The notes beneath the pieces were generated by a model that was not told where the DNA came from, made no database searches, and saw only the letters and a list, made by a program, of their open reading frames with translations. From Hoeflea phototrophica DFL-43 (GTDB taxonomy: Bacteria; Pseudomonadota; Alphaproteobacteria; Rhizobiales; Rhizobiaceae), in assembly GCF_000154705.2 (NCBI RefSeq), contig NZ_CM002917.1, positions 638,461-702,460 on the forward strand: 64,000 nucleotides of DNA, given 5' to 3'. Both the position numbers and the translations under genes were made by a program. Below, piece by piece: positions 1-7,281 of this stretch (the stretch's first letter is position 1; each line of letters starts with the position of its first letter).

Positions 1-473
1 GTGCAGACCCCAAGGGCCGGACCGGGCAATCGACCCGCGGTGCAGTCAATCTGATCAAGGTTGCCACTGAAACCGCGATGGGCAAGCGCGATGCGATGGA
101 GGTGTTCGGCACCGATTACCCCACGCGCGACGGCACCTGCGTGCGTGATTTCATTCATGTCACAGATCTCGTCGCGGCCCATGTCGATGCGCTTGGCTAT
201 CTCCGAAAGGGAGGTCAGAGCCTGGTCGCCAATTGCGGCTATGGACGCGGTTATACCGTCAACGAGGTTTTGGAATCGGTCAGGCGGGTGAGCGGCCGGG
301 ATTTCGAGGTGCGCCATGCCCCGCGCCGGACCGGCGACATCATCACCTCGGTAGCCAATTCCACCCGCGCCCGTGAAGCTCTCAGCTGGGAACCCCGACA
401 TAACGACCTCGACGAGATCGTGTCCAGCGCGCTGGCCTGGGAAGATTATCTGCGGCGCAAGAACCACGGATAA
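1..473 (+). CDS. galE: UDP-glucose 4-epimerase, C-terminal part
   Basis: The 3' end of a gene that starts before the window; the frame runs from base 3. GalE interconverts UDP-glucose and UDP-galactose with bound NAD in the cytoplasm and feeds exopolysaccharide and LPS synthesis. The visible part carries the GalE C-terminal signature: GQSTRGAVNLIKVA, then FGTDYPTRDGTCVRDFIHVTD, then a GYGRGYTV segment and a C-terminal region ending in DLDEIVSSALAWE. The whole catalytic N-terminal half, with the Rossmann GxxGxxG and the YxxxK pair, lies outside the window. GalE is well supported, although a closely related nucleotide-sugar epimerase cannot be excluded without the N-terminus. Confidence 0.93.
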   Translation, partial: ADPKGRTGQSTRGAVNLIKVATETAMGKRDAMEVFGTDYPTRDGTCVRDFIHVTDLVAAHVDALGYLRKGGQSLVANCGYGRGYTVNEVLESVRRVSGRDFEVRHAPRRTGDIITSVANSTRAREALSWEPRHNDLDEIVSSALAWEDYLRRKNHG

Positions 474-481
474 TGCGGGAT

Positions 482-496
482 CCGCCATAGTGGCGG
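482..496 (+). terminator. Hairpin after galE
   Basis: CCGCCA-TAG-TGGCGG begins 8 bases after the galE stop codon. It is a six-base-pair GC stem with a three-base loop. There is no U tract behind it, so it may be an mRNA 3' end structure rather than an intrinsic terminator. Confidence 0.35.
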
Positions 497-694
497 TCAG
501 ATCAAACACGGGCGACAGGATTTAGATGCATGCGGCCGGAGAGTATCGGATTGCTGCACCCTTCGTTTTCAAAAAACTGAAAGCTTGGTTTTTATATATT
601 CAAAAAATGTGATCCAAATCAAAGAAGACTTAGTTTTCATGTCTAGTCTCCAGCGATGGGGTTATTCCGATCCCGCTGTTGGAAGTATCTGGCC

Positions 695-913
695 ATGGAA
701 AAATCTGTCGGTTTCAATCTCCTGACAACAATTGAGCTGAATTGCCTTCGCGGCGTTGCGGAAGCAAAATCGGAGCTGGAGGTAGGGCTTGAGTGCGAAC
801 TCAGCCCTGCTGAAGTGTCTTCCATCATCTCAACGGCAGTCATCAAGCTCAATTGCCCAAATCGGGGTGGCTGCAATCGCAAAGGCTGCAAGGCTGGGAC
901 TCTTGCGGTTTGA
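695..913 (+). CDS. Small orphan LuxR-type HTH protein
   Basis: A 72-residue protein that is almost entirely a LuxR/GerE-type DNA-binding domain: it begins LTTIELNCLRGVAEAKSE and runs through LSPAEVSSIISTAVIKLNCPNR, which lines up with the family pattern LTxREREVLxxxAxGKS...TVKxHxxxIxxKL. The usual invariant Glu/Thr-Val-Lys positions are degenerate and no receiver or autoinducer domain precedes it. I chose the ATG at 695 over the one at 656 because the extra 13 residues look unrelated. An AT-rich stretch (570-650) upstream could hold its promoter. It lies in host DNA, between galE and the island 1 junction. Function is unknown; a DNA-binding regulator is an inference from the fold. Confidence 0.55.
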   Translation: MEKSVGFNLLTTIELNCLRGVAEAKSELEVGLECELSPAEVSSIISTAVIKLNCPNRGGCNRKGCKAGTLAV

Positions 914-1004
914 TGAGAAATAGCATCCTCGAGAAACATCGCCGACATTGGCCAGCCGATGCTTGCTTAAGTCGTGCCAGAAGAGCGTTTATAGACGAGT
1001 AAAC

Positions 1005-1027
1005 TGGTGCTGCCGGAGAGATTTGAA
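1005..1027. repeat. Island 1 left attachment repeat
   Basis: A 23-bp sequence beginning TGGTGCTGCCGGAGAG is repeated exactly at 17990-18012, where it is the 3' end (CCA, acceptor stem and half of the T arm) of tRNA-Thr on the minus strand. After the 23rd base the two copies diverge. This is the standard scar of a tyrosine-recombinase island integrated in a tRNA gene. Confidence 0.9.
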
Positions 1028-1221
1028 ATCTTGGTAGTGTTAATGATATCAATAAGATAGAGGGGCGATTGTAACGTTGTGACGGACGGCTTTTTGGTCG
1101 TTTGATATCGGGGTTGCAGTCGAGATCTCGTCGATGGCAGATACGTGAGGTAGTATGCCTCCTCGTCAACGAGCCGGTCAACTGATGTAATCGTCTGCGT
1201 TGCACGCAAATGGTTGCCTAG

Positions 1222-1337
1222 AGTCCCGATCGGTGTCATTACGTGATGATCACCGACAATCGAGCTGAAAAAGTCCCGATCGGTTCTTTTTGGTGTAATT
1301 CGGCTGTGAATGTGCTTAAATCGTCCCGAAAGGGATG
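1222..1337 (+). promoter_or_regulatory. Candidate hipBA operator region
   Basis: A 13-bp direct repeat AGTCCCGATCGGT occurs at 1222-1234 and 1272-1284, 50 bp apart. An inverted repeat TCGGTG...CACCGA straddles 1230-1256, and TCCCGAAAGGGA (arms TCCC/GGGA) lies just before the hipB start. HipB-type proteins usually repress their own operon through several upstream inverted repeats, so these are the natural candidates. The block 914-1343 holds the island junction and these sites and no convincing gene. Confidence 0.4.
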
Positions 1338-1343
1338 ATTCAT

Positions 1344-1568
1344 ATGCTGACAATCTCAGATAGCCTGGCACTCGGTCAACTCATTCGCTCTGAACGAAAG
1401 CGTCAACAACTGACCCAGGAACAGCTCGCAGCCGTCGCAGGCGTCGGTGTCCGGTTCGTGCGTGAGCTTGAGAGCGGCAAGGAGAGCTGTCGCCTCGGGC
1501 TGGCTCTGGCCGTGCTTCAGACACTCGGCTTGACGGTGAGCGTCGCGGCTCGTGGAGCGAATTCATGA
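1344..1568 (+). CDS. hipB: HipB-type XRE antitoxin/repressor
   Basis: A 74-residue XRE helix-turn-helix protein. The HTH covers residues about 10-55: LGQLIRSERKRQQLTQEQLAAVAGVG followed by a recognition-helix segment and LESGKESC. In HipBA modules it binds HipA, neutralises it, and represses the operon. The ATG at 1344 is preferred over 1335 because AGGG at 1331-1334 then sits 9 bases upstream. Its stop overlaps the hipA start as ATGA, so the two are translationally coupled, as usual for hipBA. It is the first gene inside island 1, and may act as an island-maintenance module. Confidence 0.85.
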   Translation: MLTISDSLALGQLIRSERKRQQLTQEQLAAVAGVGVRFVRELESGKESCRLGLALAVLQTLGLTVSVAARGANS

Positions 1569-2827
1569 GCCGCTCACTGGACGTCTATCTGAAGGACCGG
1601 AAGGCGGGTGAACTCATGCAGGGCGATGAGGGGTCGCTCACCTTCACCTATGATAGCGACTATCTTGCCACTGACCCCGCCGCGCTGTCGGTTTCCTTGC
1701 CGCTACAAGATGAACCCTTCGGCGATCGCATCGCTCGCCCTTTCTTTTCGGGTCTCCTGCCGGATGAAAAAGCGAGACGTCGCCTGGCCGCTGCGCTCGG
1801 TGTCTCCTCGGGAAACGCGTTCGGCCTGCTCGAGATCATCGGAGGAGAATGCGCGGGCGCTTTGTCGCTCCTTCCGTCAGATCAGAGTCCACCGGCTCCG
1901 ACATCAGACGACGTCGAGCTTCTCGATGACAAGCGGCTGGAGGAGATCCTGGCTCTGCTGAGACAGCGGCCGCTGCTTGGCGGGGAAGAGGACGTGCGCC
2001 TCTCCTTGGCTGGGGCTCAGGACAAGCTCGCCGTCGCCATTATCGATGGCCAGATCACGCTTCCCAAGGCCGGACGGCCGACGACCCACATCCTCAAGCC
2101 GTTCAACGTGGAACTTGATGGCATAGTCGAGAACGAAGTTTTCTGCATGAGCCTCGCGCGCCGCCTCGGCCTCGATGTTCCCCTTGTGTCAAAAGGCGTC
2201 GCCGGAAAGAGCGACTACTTCCTGGTGGAACGCTACGACCGCATCACGCACGGCGATGGCCGGATCGAACGCATACACCAGGAAGACTTCTGCCAGGCGC
2301 TGAGCGTGCCTCCCGAGCTCAAATACGAAGAGGAAGGCGGGCCGGGTATCAGCCAGTGCCAGGACCTCATCCGACGGACGACCGGTCGACCTGCGGCCGA
2401 GATCCTTCGCTTTCAGCGGATGTTGATCTTCCACTACCTGATCGGCAATGCCGACGCCCATGCAAAGAACTACGCCCTGCTCTACCGCGGGAAGGTGCCG
2501 GACCTGGCCCCGGTCTACGATGCAGTCTGCACGGCTGCCTATCCGCGCATTTCTCAGAAGCTCGCGATGGCGATGGGGGGCAGATCGTTGCCGGACACGA
2601 TCCTGTTGGAGCACTGGGCATCACTGGTGCCGTCAACCAGGGCTTCGAGACGAATGCTGGCCGGCGAACTGATGGCCATGGCCGATGCCGTCGCGACCGA
2701 AGCGGAAGCATTGTTCGAAGAGGTGGCGGACAGCGGTGCCTTTCATCCGATCCTGAAGGGGGTCAGGCAGGTCATCGAGACGCGATGCAATCTGGTGCGC
2801 AGGGCATTGGAAAGGGAAGCCCGGTGA
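1565..2827 (+). CDS. hipA: HipA-family serine/threonine kinase toxin
   Basis: 420 residues, typical for full-length HipA. HipA kinases phosphorylate glutamyl-tRNA synthetase or related targets and push cells into dormancy. N-terminal HipA_N-like domain (about 1-110, DVYLKDRKAGELMQ, FFSGLLPDEKAR); SLAGAQDKL near residues 146-154 is the glycine-rich/activation segment; IVENEVFCMSLARRLGL and FLVERYDR follow; LIGNADAHAKNYAL near 292-305 is the catalytic loop with Asp and Asn; LAPVYDA near 313 is the metal-binding motif. All key motifs are present, so it looks active. It overlaps hipB by 4 bases. The target is not deducible from sequence. Confidence 0.9.
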   Translation: MSRSLDVYLKDRKAGELMQGDEGSLTFTYDSDYLATDPAALSVSLPLQDEPFGDRIARPFFSGLLPDEKARRRLAAALGVSSGNAFGLLEIIGGECAGALSLLPSDQSPPAPTSDDVELLDDKRLEEILALLRQRPLLGGEEDVRLSLAGAQDKLAVAIIDGQITLPKAGRPTTHILKPFNVELDGIVENEVFCMSLARRLGLDVPLVSKGVAGKSDYFLVERYDRITHGDGRIERIHQEDFCQALSVPPELKYEEEGGPGISQCQDLIRRTTGRPAAEILRFQRMLIFHYLIGNADAHAKNYALLYRGKVPDLAPVYDAVCTAAYPRISQKLAMAMGGRSLPDTILLEHWASLVPSTRASRRMLAGELMAMADAVATEAEALFEEVADSGAFHPILKGVRQVIETRCNLVRRALEREAR

Positions 2828-3136
2828 GTGGTTCCGAAAAAAAAGGCTTGAATGACTATTGACGCCACAGGCGAGTGCACCGTGCCTTCCTGGACCGTCA
2901 TCGGGCGCCTCCTGTGAAACACCGCTGAGCTTAGCAAAGGGAGCCGAGGCGAGGAATGGCAGCAATCCTAGGGATCCGCCGGCGGAGTCTGACGTGAACT
3001 GGCAACACAGTGCTGAGTCGCTGCTCAGCCCCATGATTCCTAATCACGGCCCTAAATTACCCGCGGCCTGTTTCGCATGCTCAACTTACTCCCCCAAACT
3101 ACGGACGAGGCCTGGCACGATCTCAGCCATCACCCA
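2828..3136. other. Intergenic stretch without a convincing gene
   Basis: Just over 300 bases between hipA and the repeat cluster at 3137. Short frames here (for example 2859-3146) are proline/serine-rich without recognisable domains, and I do not call them. I see no clear terminator apart from an A-rich run just after the hipA stop. Confidence 0.5.
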
Positions 3137-3191
3137 TTGGACATGATATTGGACTTGTAATGTCCAACGAACTTGGACATTGTCCGTCCAA
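3137..3191 (+). promoter_or_regulatory. TTGGAC/GTCCAA operator cluster
   Basis: Two inverted repeats of identical form, TTGGAC-N7-GTCCAA, at 3149-3167 and 3173-3191, are centred 24 bp apart. A third TTGGAC half-site lies at 3137-3142. The last repeat ends a few bases before the Shine-Dalgarno AAAGGAGA of the next gene. The regular spacing, about two helical turns, suggests cooperative binding of a dimeric repressor. The binder is unknown; island regulators are the obvious candidates. Confidence 0.5.
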
Positions 3192-3206
3192 CGAAAGGAG
3201 ACGGAC

Positions 3207-3707
3207 ATGCGAAAGAGTTGGGCTGAATACAAAAGAGAAGCACGGAAACGAGAAAAAGACCGAGTATCTGCGCAAGAGCGAAAACTGAACACATCGGTCT
3301 TTCGGAGAACGTTTTCTGATTTCTTCGAACAGGATAATCGGACAGGCTTTGCGGTCCACTACCTGATCCTCGGCAGGAAATGGTGGGACTTTAGCCAGGA
3401 TGACGGCATCGAGCCGCTCGATCCATCGGAGATCGACGAAGACGATAAGGCCGCGGCCTTTAACTCTCTCGGCAAAGCCGAGCTTGTTCTGAGCGTGCTG
3501 GAGGACGTTGTCGAGACACTTGCGCGCGACATCTCTGACTTCAAACGGAATGAAATCGAAGCTCGGATCAACGAGGTCCAGAAGTCAGGCCTGACCGGGC
3601 CGAATTCAAAGGCGGCATTGGATGAGCTGGAGAGCCTCAAGAGGATGCGCCACAAACTGAGCAAGCGCGTCAGGCGAACCCTGCCTCAAACCAGGGCCGC
3701 GAGCTGA
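3207..3707 (+). CDS. Conserved-looking hypothetical protein, coiled coil
   Basis: 166 residues, highly charged. The N-terminus is basic (MRKSWAEYKREARKREKDR). A central segment FAVHYLILGRKWWDF precedes an acidic stretch, and the second half is helical and heptad-like. I recognise no family. The ATG at 3207 is chosen because AAAGGAGA ends 5 bases upstream. It is the first gene of a co-oriented series (3207, 3793, 5020) and lies under a tandem operator-like repeat, suggesting regulated expression. No signal peptide or membrane segment is visible. Confidence 0.6.
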   Translation: MRKSWAEYKREARKREKDRVSAQERKLNTSVFRRTFSDFFEQDNRTGFAVHYLILGRKWWDFSQDDGIEPLDPSEIDEDDKAAAFNSLGKAELVLSVLEDVVETLARDISDFKRNEIEARINEVQKSGLTGPNSKAALDELESLKRMRHKLSKRVRRTLPQTRAAS

Positions 3708-3736
3708 TCCGCGACCCTCGTCATTTAACCGAAGTG

Positions 3737-3763
3737 GCAAAACCGCAATGATTTCGGTTTTGC
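3737..3763 (+). terminator. Hairpin between 3207 and 3793 genes
   Basis: GCAAAACCG-N9-CGGTTTTGC forms a perfect nine-base-pair stem. The 3' arm carries four T residues and is followed by GTTGAAAA. It could be a weak terminator or attenuator within the small gene cluster. Confidence 0.45.
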
Positions 3764-3792
3764 GTTGAAAATCAATTCCAAGGAAAAATTTG

Positions 3793-4653
3793 ATGTCTGA
3801 ACTTTCTTATTCGAACGGCATGGAACTTAAAGAACTCGACCTCACACCCTCCATTGAGGCACCTGCGGAGCAGCGGGTTGAGCTTGCCAACAACCTCCTG
3901 GCGCTCCCCAAGAAGAAGCGTGGAACTACCCAGGTCCATGCGTTTGACTACTCCGGTATCTCGGCGGCAGTGGCGAAGGAAGCGGAAGCAACCGCCTGGC
4001 GAATTCGGAATCGTCTTTCGGCGCACACCATCGCCATCGGCAGTGAGCTCTTAATCATCAAGAAGAAGCTAGAGCACGGCAAGTTCGGCAAGTGGCTGGA
4101 ATTCCACTTCGGTTGGACAGAGCGGACTGCGCAGAATTACATGAACTCGGCAACCGCGTTCGGATCAACACCGCAGGTCATCGATCTTCTGCCCCTGTCA
4201 ACGATTTACAAGCTTGCAGCAAAGAAAACGCCGGACACCCTCAGGCAGTTGGTGATTGACGAAATTACGCGTGGTGAGACACCTGACCCCAAGCAGATCG
4301 AGAAGCGGATTGCCAAGATCAAGACCGAAGCTCGACAGAAGGAGAGTTCGGACGAGAACACTCACACTGCCAATCCCGTGAAGTCTCCAGAAATCTCAAA
4401 GCAGGATGAGGTTTTAGCGTCGCTGGATGAGGCTTTGGCATCACTGGATAAAACTTCAGCAATCGAAGTGCCGGCGAACGAGAGCCGCGATGAATATGAC
4501 GCTCCGGTGCCTCCTGTGGCTCAATCACATGAGCTTCGCGCCAAGAAGGTCGTCGACGACCTCAAGGAGAAGTTCGGCATCAAGTTCTTGCCGCTGCGTG
4601 ACGCCATTCTGGAGACCGATTACTCAGCGTTGAGGAAGGCCCTTCAAGACTGA
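3793..4653 (+). CDS. DUF3102-like DNA-associated protein
   Basis: 286 residues. The segment from about residue 65 to 120 (IRNRLSAHTIAIGSELL, then KKLEHGKFGKWLEFHFGWTERTAQNYM) resembles DUF3102/KilA-type modules seen in plasmid and prophage genes, where an HTH-like fold is assumed. It is followed by LSTIYKLAAKKTP and a charged, repetitive linker with two near-repeats (QDEVLASLDEALASLDK). The C-terminus returns to a folded segment (LKEKFGIKFLPLRDAI). ATG 3793 is preferred over TTG 3790 because AAGGA lies about 9 bases upstream. Function unknown; a DNA-binding accessory role is an inference. Confidence 0.6.
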   Translation: MSELSYSNGMELKELDLTPSIEAPAEQRVELANNLLALPKKKRGTTQVHAFDYSGISAAVAKEAEATAWRIRNRLSAHTIAIGSELLIIKKKLEHGKFGKWLEFHFGWTERTAQNYMNSATAFGSTPQVIDLLPLSTIYKLAAKKTPDTLRQLVIDEITRGETPDPKQIEKRIAKIKTEARQKESSDENTHTANPVKSPEISKQDEVLASLDEALASLDKTSAIEVPANESRDEYDAPVPPVAQSHELRAKKVVDDLKEKFGIKFLPLRDAILETDYSALRKALQD

Positions 4654-5019
4654 TGAGCCGGACGGGGCAAGGCAACATTGCTACCCGCCGATAGTCTCAG
4701 CGGGTAGTCCTGTCCTTCGCAAAAAAACATCAGATGCCGCGTCTCGCGGTATCCAGTTGCTGGATATTGTTCCGTTGAAGCACCAATCTCCGTTTGGGTA
4801 GCCTCTTCTCAGCTATCTGTGCCCAGAACCCGCCAGGGAAGACCACTGACGCTTGTCACAGGCCTGAGCAGCGCGTTGGAGCCGGCGCTGTTGACGCCGC
4901 TCTACGGGCCTCCTGAGGCTTGAGCCGTGAACCGACCATCCAGAAGATTTAGCCACACGCCCGGGTGCCATTGAGATGGCCCTCACCGGAAGATTGCGCT
5001 CAAGCCCAAGAGAGAAAAA
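4654..5019. other. Intergenic region with an 8-bp-stem hairpin
   Basis: 366 bases between the DUF3102-like gene and the next one. CTACCCGC (4681-4688) and GCGGGTAG (4700-4707) form a stem with an 11-base loop shortly after the upstream stop, without a U tract. I find no gene here. Confidence 0.45.
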
Positions 5020-6255
5020 ATGACCGCACCTCAGCCGTTGCTGTCCATTCCACTGTTCGCCAGGAAAGTGCCGGCGATCGTTGGGCACCTTGCCTATTCA
5101 CGCGTTGAACTTCCCAACGGACAGAAGCGCCTGGCCGGACGATACGCCCTTTGCCCAGACATCGACCTCAGGAAGTTCAAGACCCGCGCAGTTATCGATT
5201 GGCTTGCCGTTGGCATATCCCTGAAAAAAAACACCCAATTCCGGTGGCTCCAGTCAGAGATTGTTGGGCTTCTTGGTCGAACGCCCTTCGTGCTGAACCG
5301 GCACGGCAGGCCTAACGATTCCTCCAACGGCTTCGATGTAATGTTCCAGGAGCCGGACATGGCAACTGTCCTGAAAGCTATGGCTGTAATCGAGGCACGG
5401 TTTGGGATGGATAGGCCACCCATCGTGAGGAGCATCGAGATCAGCGTCGACTTCACGCCGAAGGTTTCCAGCGAAGTGGAACGCGCCAAGATCGCACGCG
5501 TGCTTATGAACCATCTCCTGGTCGACCTGGATGTGATCACGAACATTCGAGATCGTCCGAGAACCGTTTGGGGTCGTGACCAGAGCAGCGTCACCCGACT
5601 CATCTATGACTCGAAACACCTTACCGCAGAGGGAAACAAGCGCTTCCTAATAGAGACTGAACGAGACCGAGCGCCGTTCACGGATGGGACGCTTGAGATT
5701 GGTGCGAAGGAAGCGAACGTGAGCTGGCGCGTGATGGACAAGATCATCGACCGGCAGAATGTCTCGGCCGGAACGTGCGTCGTGCTGGGTGAAGCAGAGA
5801 AGCGTGCCAGGATTGAAGTTACTCTCGACCGGCCGGAGGTGGAGGCCCTCGGCATTACGCTCCTCAGCGACCTCAACCGCCTGAACTTCACGCGCCTGCA
5901 AGGACGGTATTTTAGGTTCTTCCTGCCGACTTTCACTGGAGCCGCTGCCCTGGGTCCGGGAAGGAAATCAGCACTCCTCATTTGGCAAGATCGACAACGC
6001 GCCATCAAGTTCAGCAAAAGTGGGGGACTGAGCTTGAAAGCGATGGATGACGCACTCGCTGAGCAAAAAACCGAAATCAAGCGACAGGCGCTGCGGGATC
6101 TTCATCGACGAGGACTACGTCTACCAGGAGCGGACAGGACTGGACGAGGGCTGGTGGGTTCGTTCGTAGCCTATGAGGAACTGAACGATTGCACCAGGAC
6201 AGCATTGCGCAATCTCGGCCTGCGGGTCGTCGCCGGGTTTGACCGTGAGGCCTGA
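5020..6255 (+). CDS. Hypothetical protein, possible replication-initiator-like
   Basis: 411 residues of unknown function. RAVIDWLAVGISL near residue 56 and PIVRSIEISVDFTP near 137 resemble the strand pattern (DWL..., R.E.S.DF) of rolling-circle replication initiation factors. A later GRYFRFFLPTF segment and a basic C-terminal quarter follow. I cannot place a catalytic tyrosine or metal-binding HUH motif with certainty, so the assignment is weak. ATG 5020 has only a modest ribosome-binding site (AGAGAA). The gene is co-oriented with 3207 and 3793. If it is a Rep, island 1 could replicate after excision. Confidence 0.5.
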   Translation: MTAPQPLLSIPLFARKVPAIVGHLAYSRVELPNGQKRLAGRYALCPDIDLRKFKTRAVIDWLAVGISLKKNTQFRWLQSEIVGLLGRTPFVLNRHGRPNDSSNGFDVMFQEPDMATVLKAMAVIEARFGMDRPPIVRSIEISVDFTPKVSSEVERAKIARVLMNHLLVDLDVITNIRDRPRTVWGRDQSSVTRLIYDSKHLTAEGNKRFLIETERDRAPFTDGTLEIGAKEANVSWRVMDKIIDRQNVSAGTCVVLGEAEKRARIEVTLDRPEVEALGITLLSDLNRLNFTRLQGRYFRFFLPTFTGAAALGPGRKSALLIWQDRQRAIKFSKSGGLSLKAMDDALAEQKTEIKRQALRDLHRRGLRLPGADRTGRGLVGSFVAYEELNDCTRTALRNLGLRVVAGFDREA

Positions 6256-6535
6256 GGGACCAGGAAGCGGAAGAGTGATAGTGAGAGAGGGAGAGGAGGA
6301 GAGACGCCTAATAGAAGTTACTAGGTCGGGGACATCGCTGATTGATCATTATCCAGCTGTCTTCGGCGTTCCAGCGTCACAATCCAAGGCCTGTAGTAAG
6401 CTGGCTAGTCAGAAAAAGTTTCCAAATCCGCCCCCGACCGAACTCATCGTGCGACGAATAGGTGGCTCCCGTCCGGGCGCAAATCGAATGTGCAGGGCTT
6501 AAGGACGTTGACGCCATGGCTTTTGGGCTCCGCGT

Positions 6536-7279
6536 TCATAGCGAAGGCGCCACCTTCTCCCAGCCAAGCATGTGTTCGTTCTCGTCCAGCCAGGCCTTCC
6601 GCTGTTCCCAGTCCGGCAGAATCTGCCCGACCATGCTCCAGAACTCCGGTGCGTGATTGCGGTGCTTTAGGTGGCACATCTCGTGGACGACGGCGTATTC
6701 GAGCACAGGCTTCGGTGCGAAGATCAGATGCCAGTTAAGATTGATCTGCCTGTCCTGGCCGCAGCTGCCCCACATGTGCTTCTGCTCCTTGATCTGGATG
6801 CCGCGAGGTTTGAGGCCATTCGGTTCGCCATGCCGGCGGACGAAGGCCCTGGCGTCATCCCGCACGCGGCGCTTCAACCACAGGCGCAGCGCCATCTCGA
6901 TCAACGCGTCGGCAGAGCCAGGCGAGAGCGCTTCCGGCTTGCGGATCTGGAACCCGTTGCGAAAGGCGACCTCGACGAGGTTGCCGTCGAAGGGCTCGAT
7001 GCTCATCCTGGTCATCCGGCCGCGATAGGGGATCTTCGCTCCGGTGACAAACTGGTAGACCCTAGTCTGCGACTTCGCCCGTTCCTGCATGTGCGTGACG
7101 GTCTCAAGGATCCAGGCGCGGCGGCGTTGCAGAACCGCCTCGATCTGGCTCTCGGTCGCCGCATCCGGGACAAGCAGCTCGAATGACTTCGGCGTGACAC
7201 TGAGGCTCGCCTTGCTGGCCTTTGAGGAGCGCCGGAGCGTGTATTCGATCTCGCGCTCACCGATCTGGAACACCGGCAT
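6536..7279 (-). CDS. DUF45/YgjP-type metal-dependent hydrolase
   Basis: 247 residues. The C-terminal half has the SprT/YgjP-like zinc protease signature: MWGSCGQDRQINLNWHLIFAP, then VVHEMCHLKHRNHAPEFW, in which HExxH plus the downstream His supply the metal ligands. The N-terminal part (IEYTLRRSSKASKASLSV) is the beta-rich start of the family. Its start lies 2 bases from the hsdR stop on the same strand, so it is the last gene of the hsdM-hsdS-hsdR operon. Proteins of this family often sit beside type I restriction genes; their role there is not established, and proteolytic control of HsdR is one possibility. Confidence 0.85.
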   Translation of the reverse strand: MPVFQIGEREIEYTLRRSSKASKASLSVTPKSFELLVPDAATESQIEAVLQRRRAWILETVTHMQERAKSQTRVYQFVTGAKIPYRGRMTRMSIEPFDGNLVEVAFRNGFQIRKPEALSPGSADALIEMALRLWLKRRVRDDARAFVRRHGEPNGLKPRGIQIKEQKHMWGSCGQDRQINLNWHLIFAPKPVLEYAVVHEMCHLKHRNHAPEFWSMVGQILPDWEQRKAWLDENEHMLGWEKVAPSL

Positions 7280-7281
7280 GG

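Noticed and set aside
967..1371. Minus-strand frames over the hipB upstream region
   Set aside because: They cross the tRNA-derived repeat and the hipBA operator repeats and have no recognisable protein features.
2859..3146. Small plus-strand frame after hipA
   Set aside because: Proline/serine-rich, overlaps the operator-like repeats, and lacks a ribosome-binding site.
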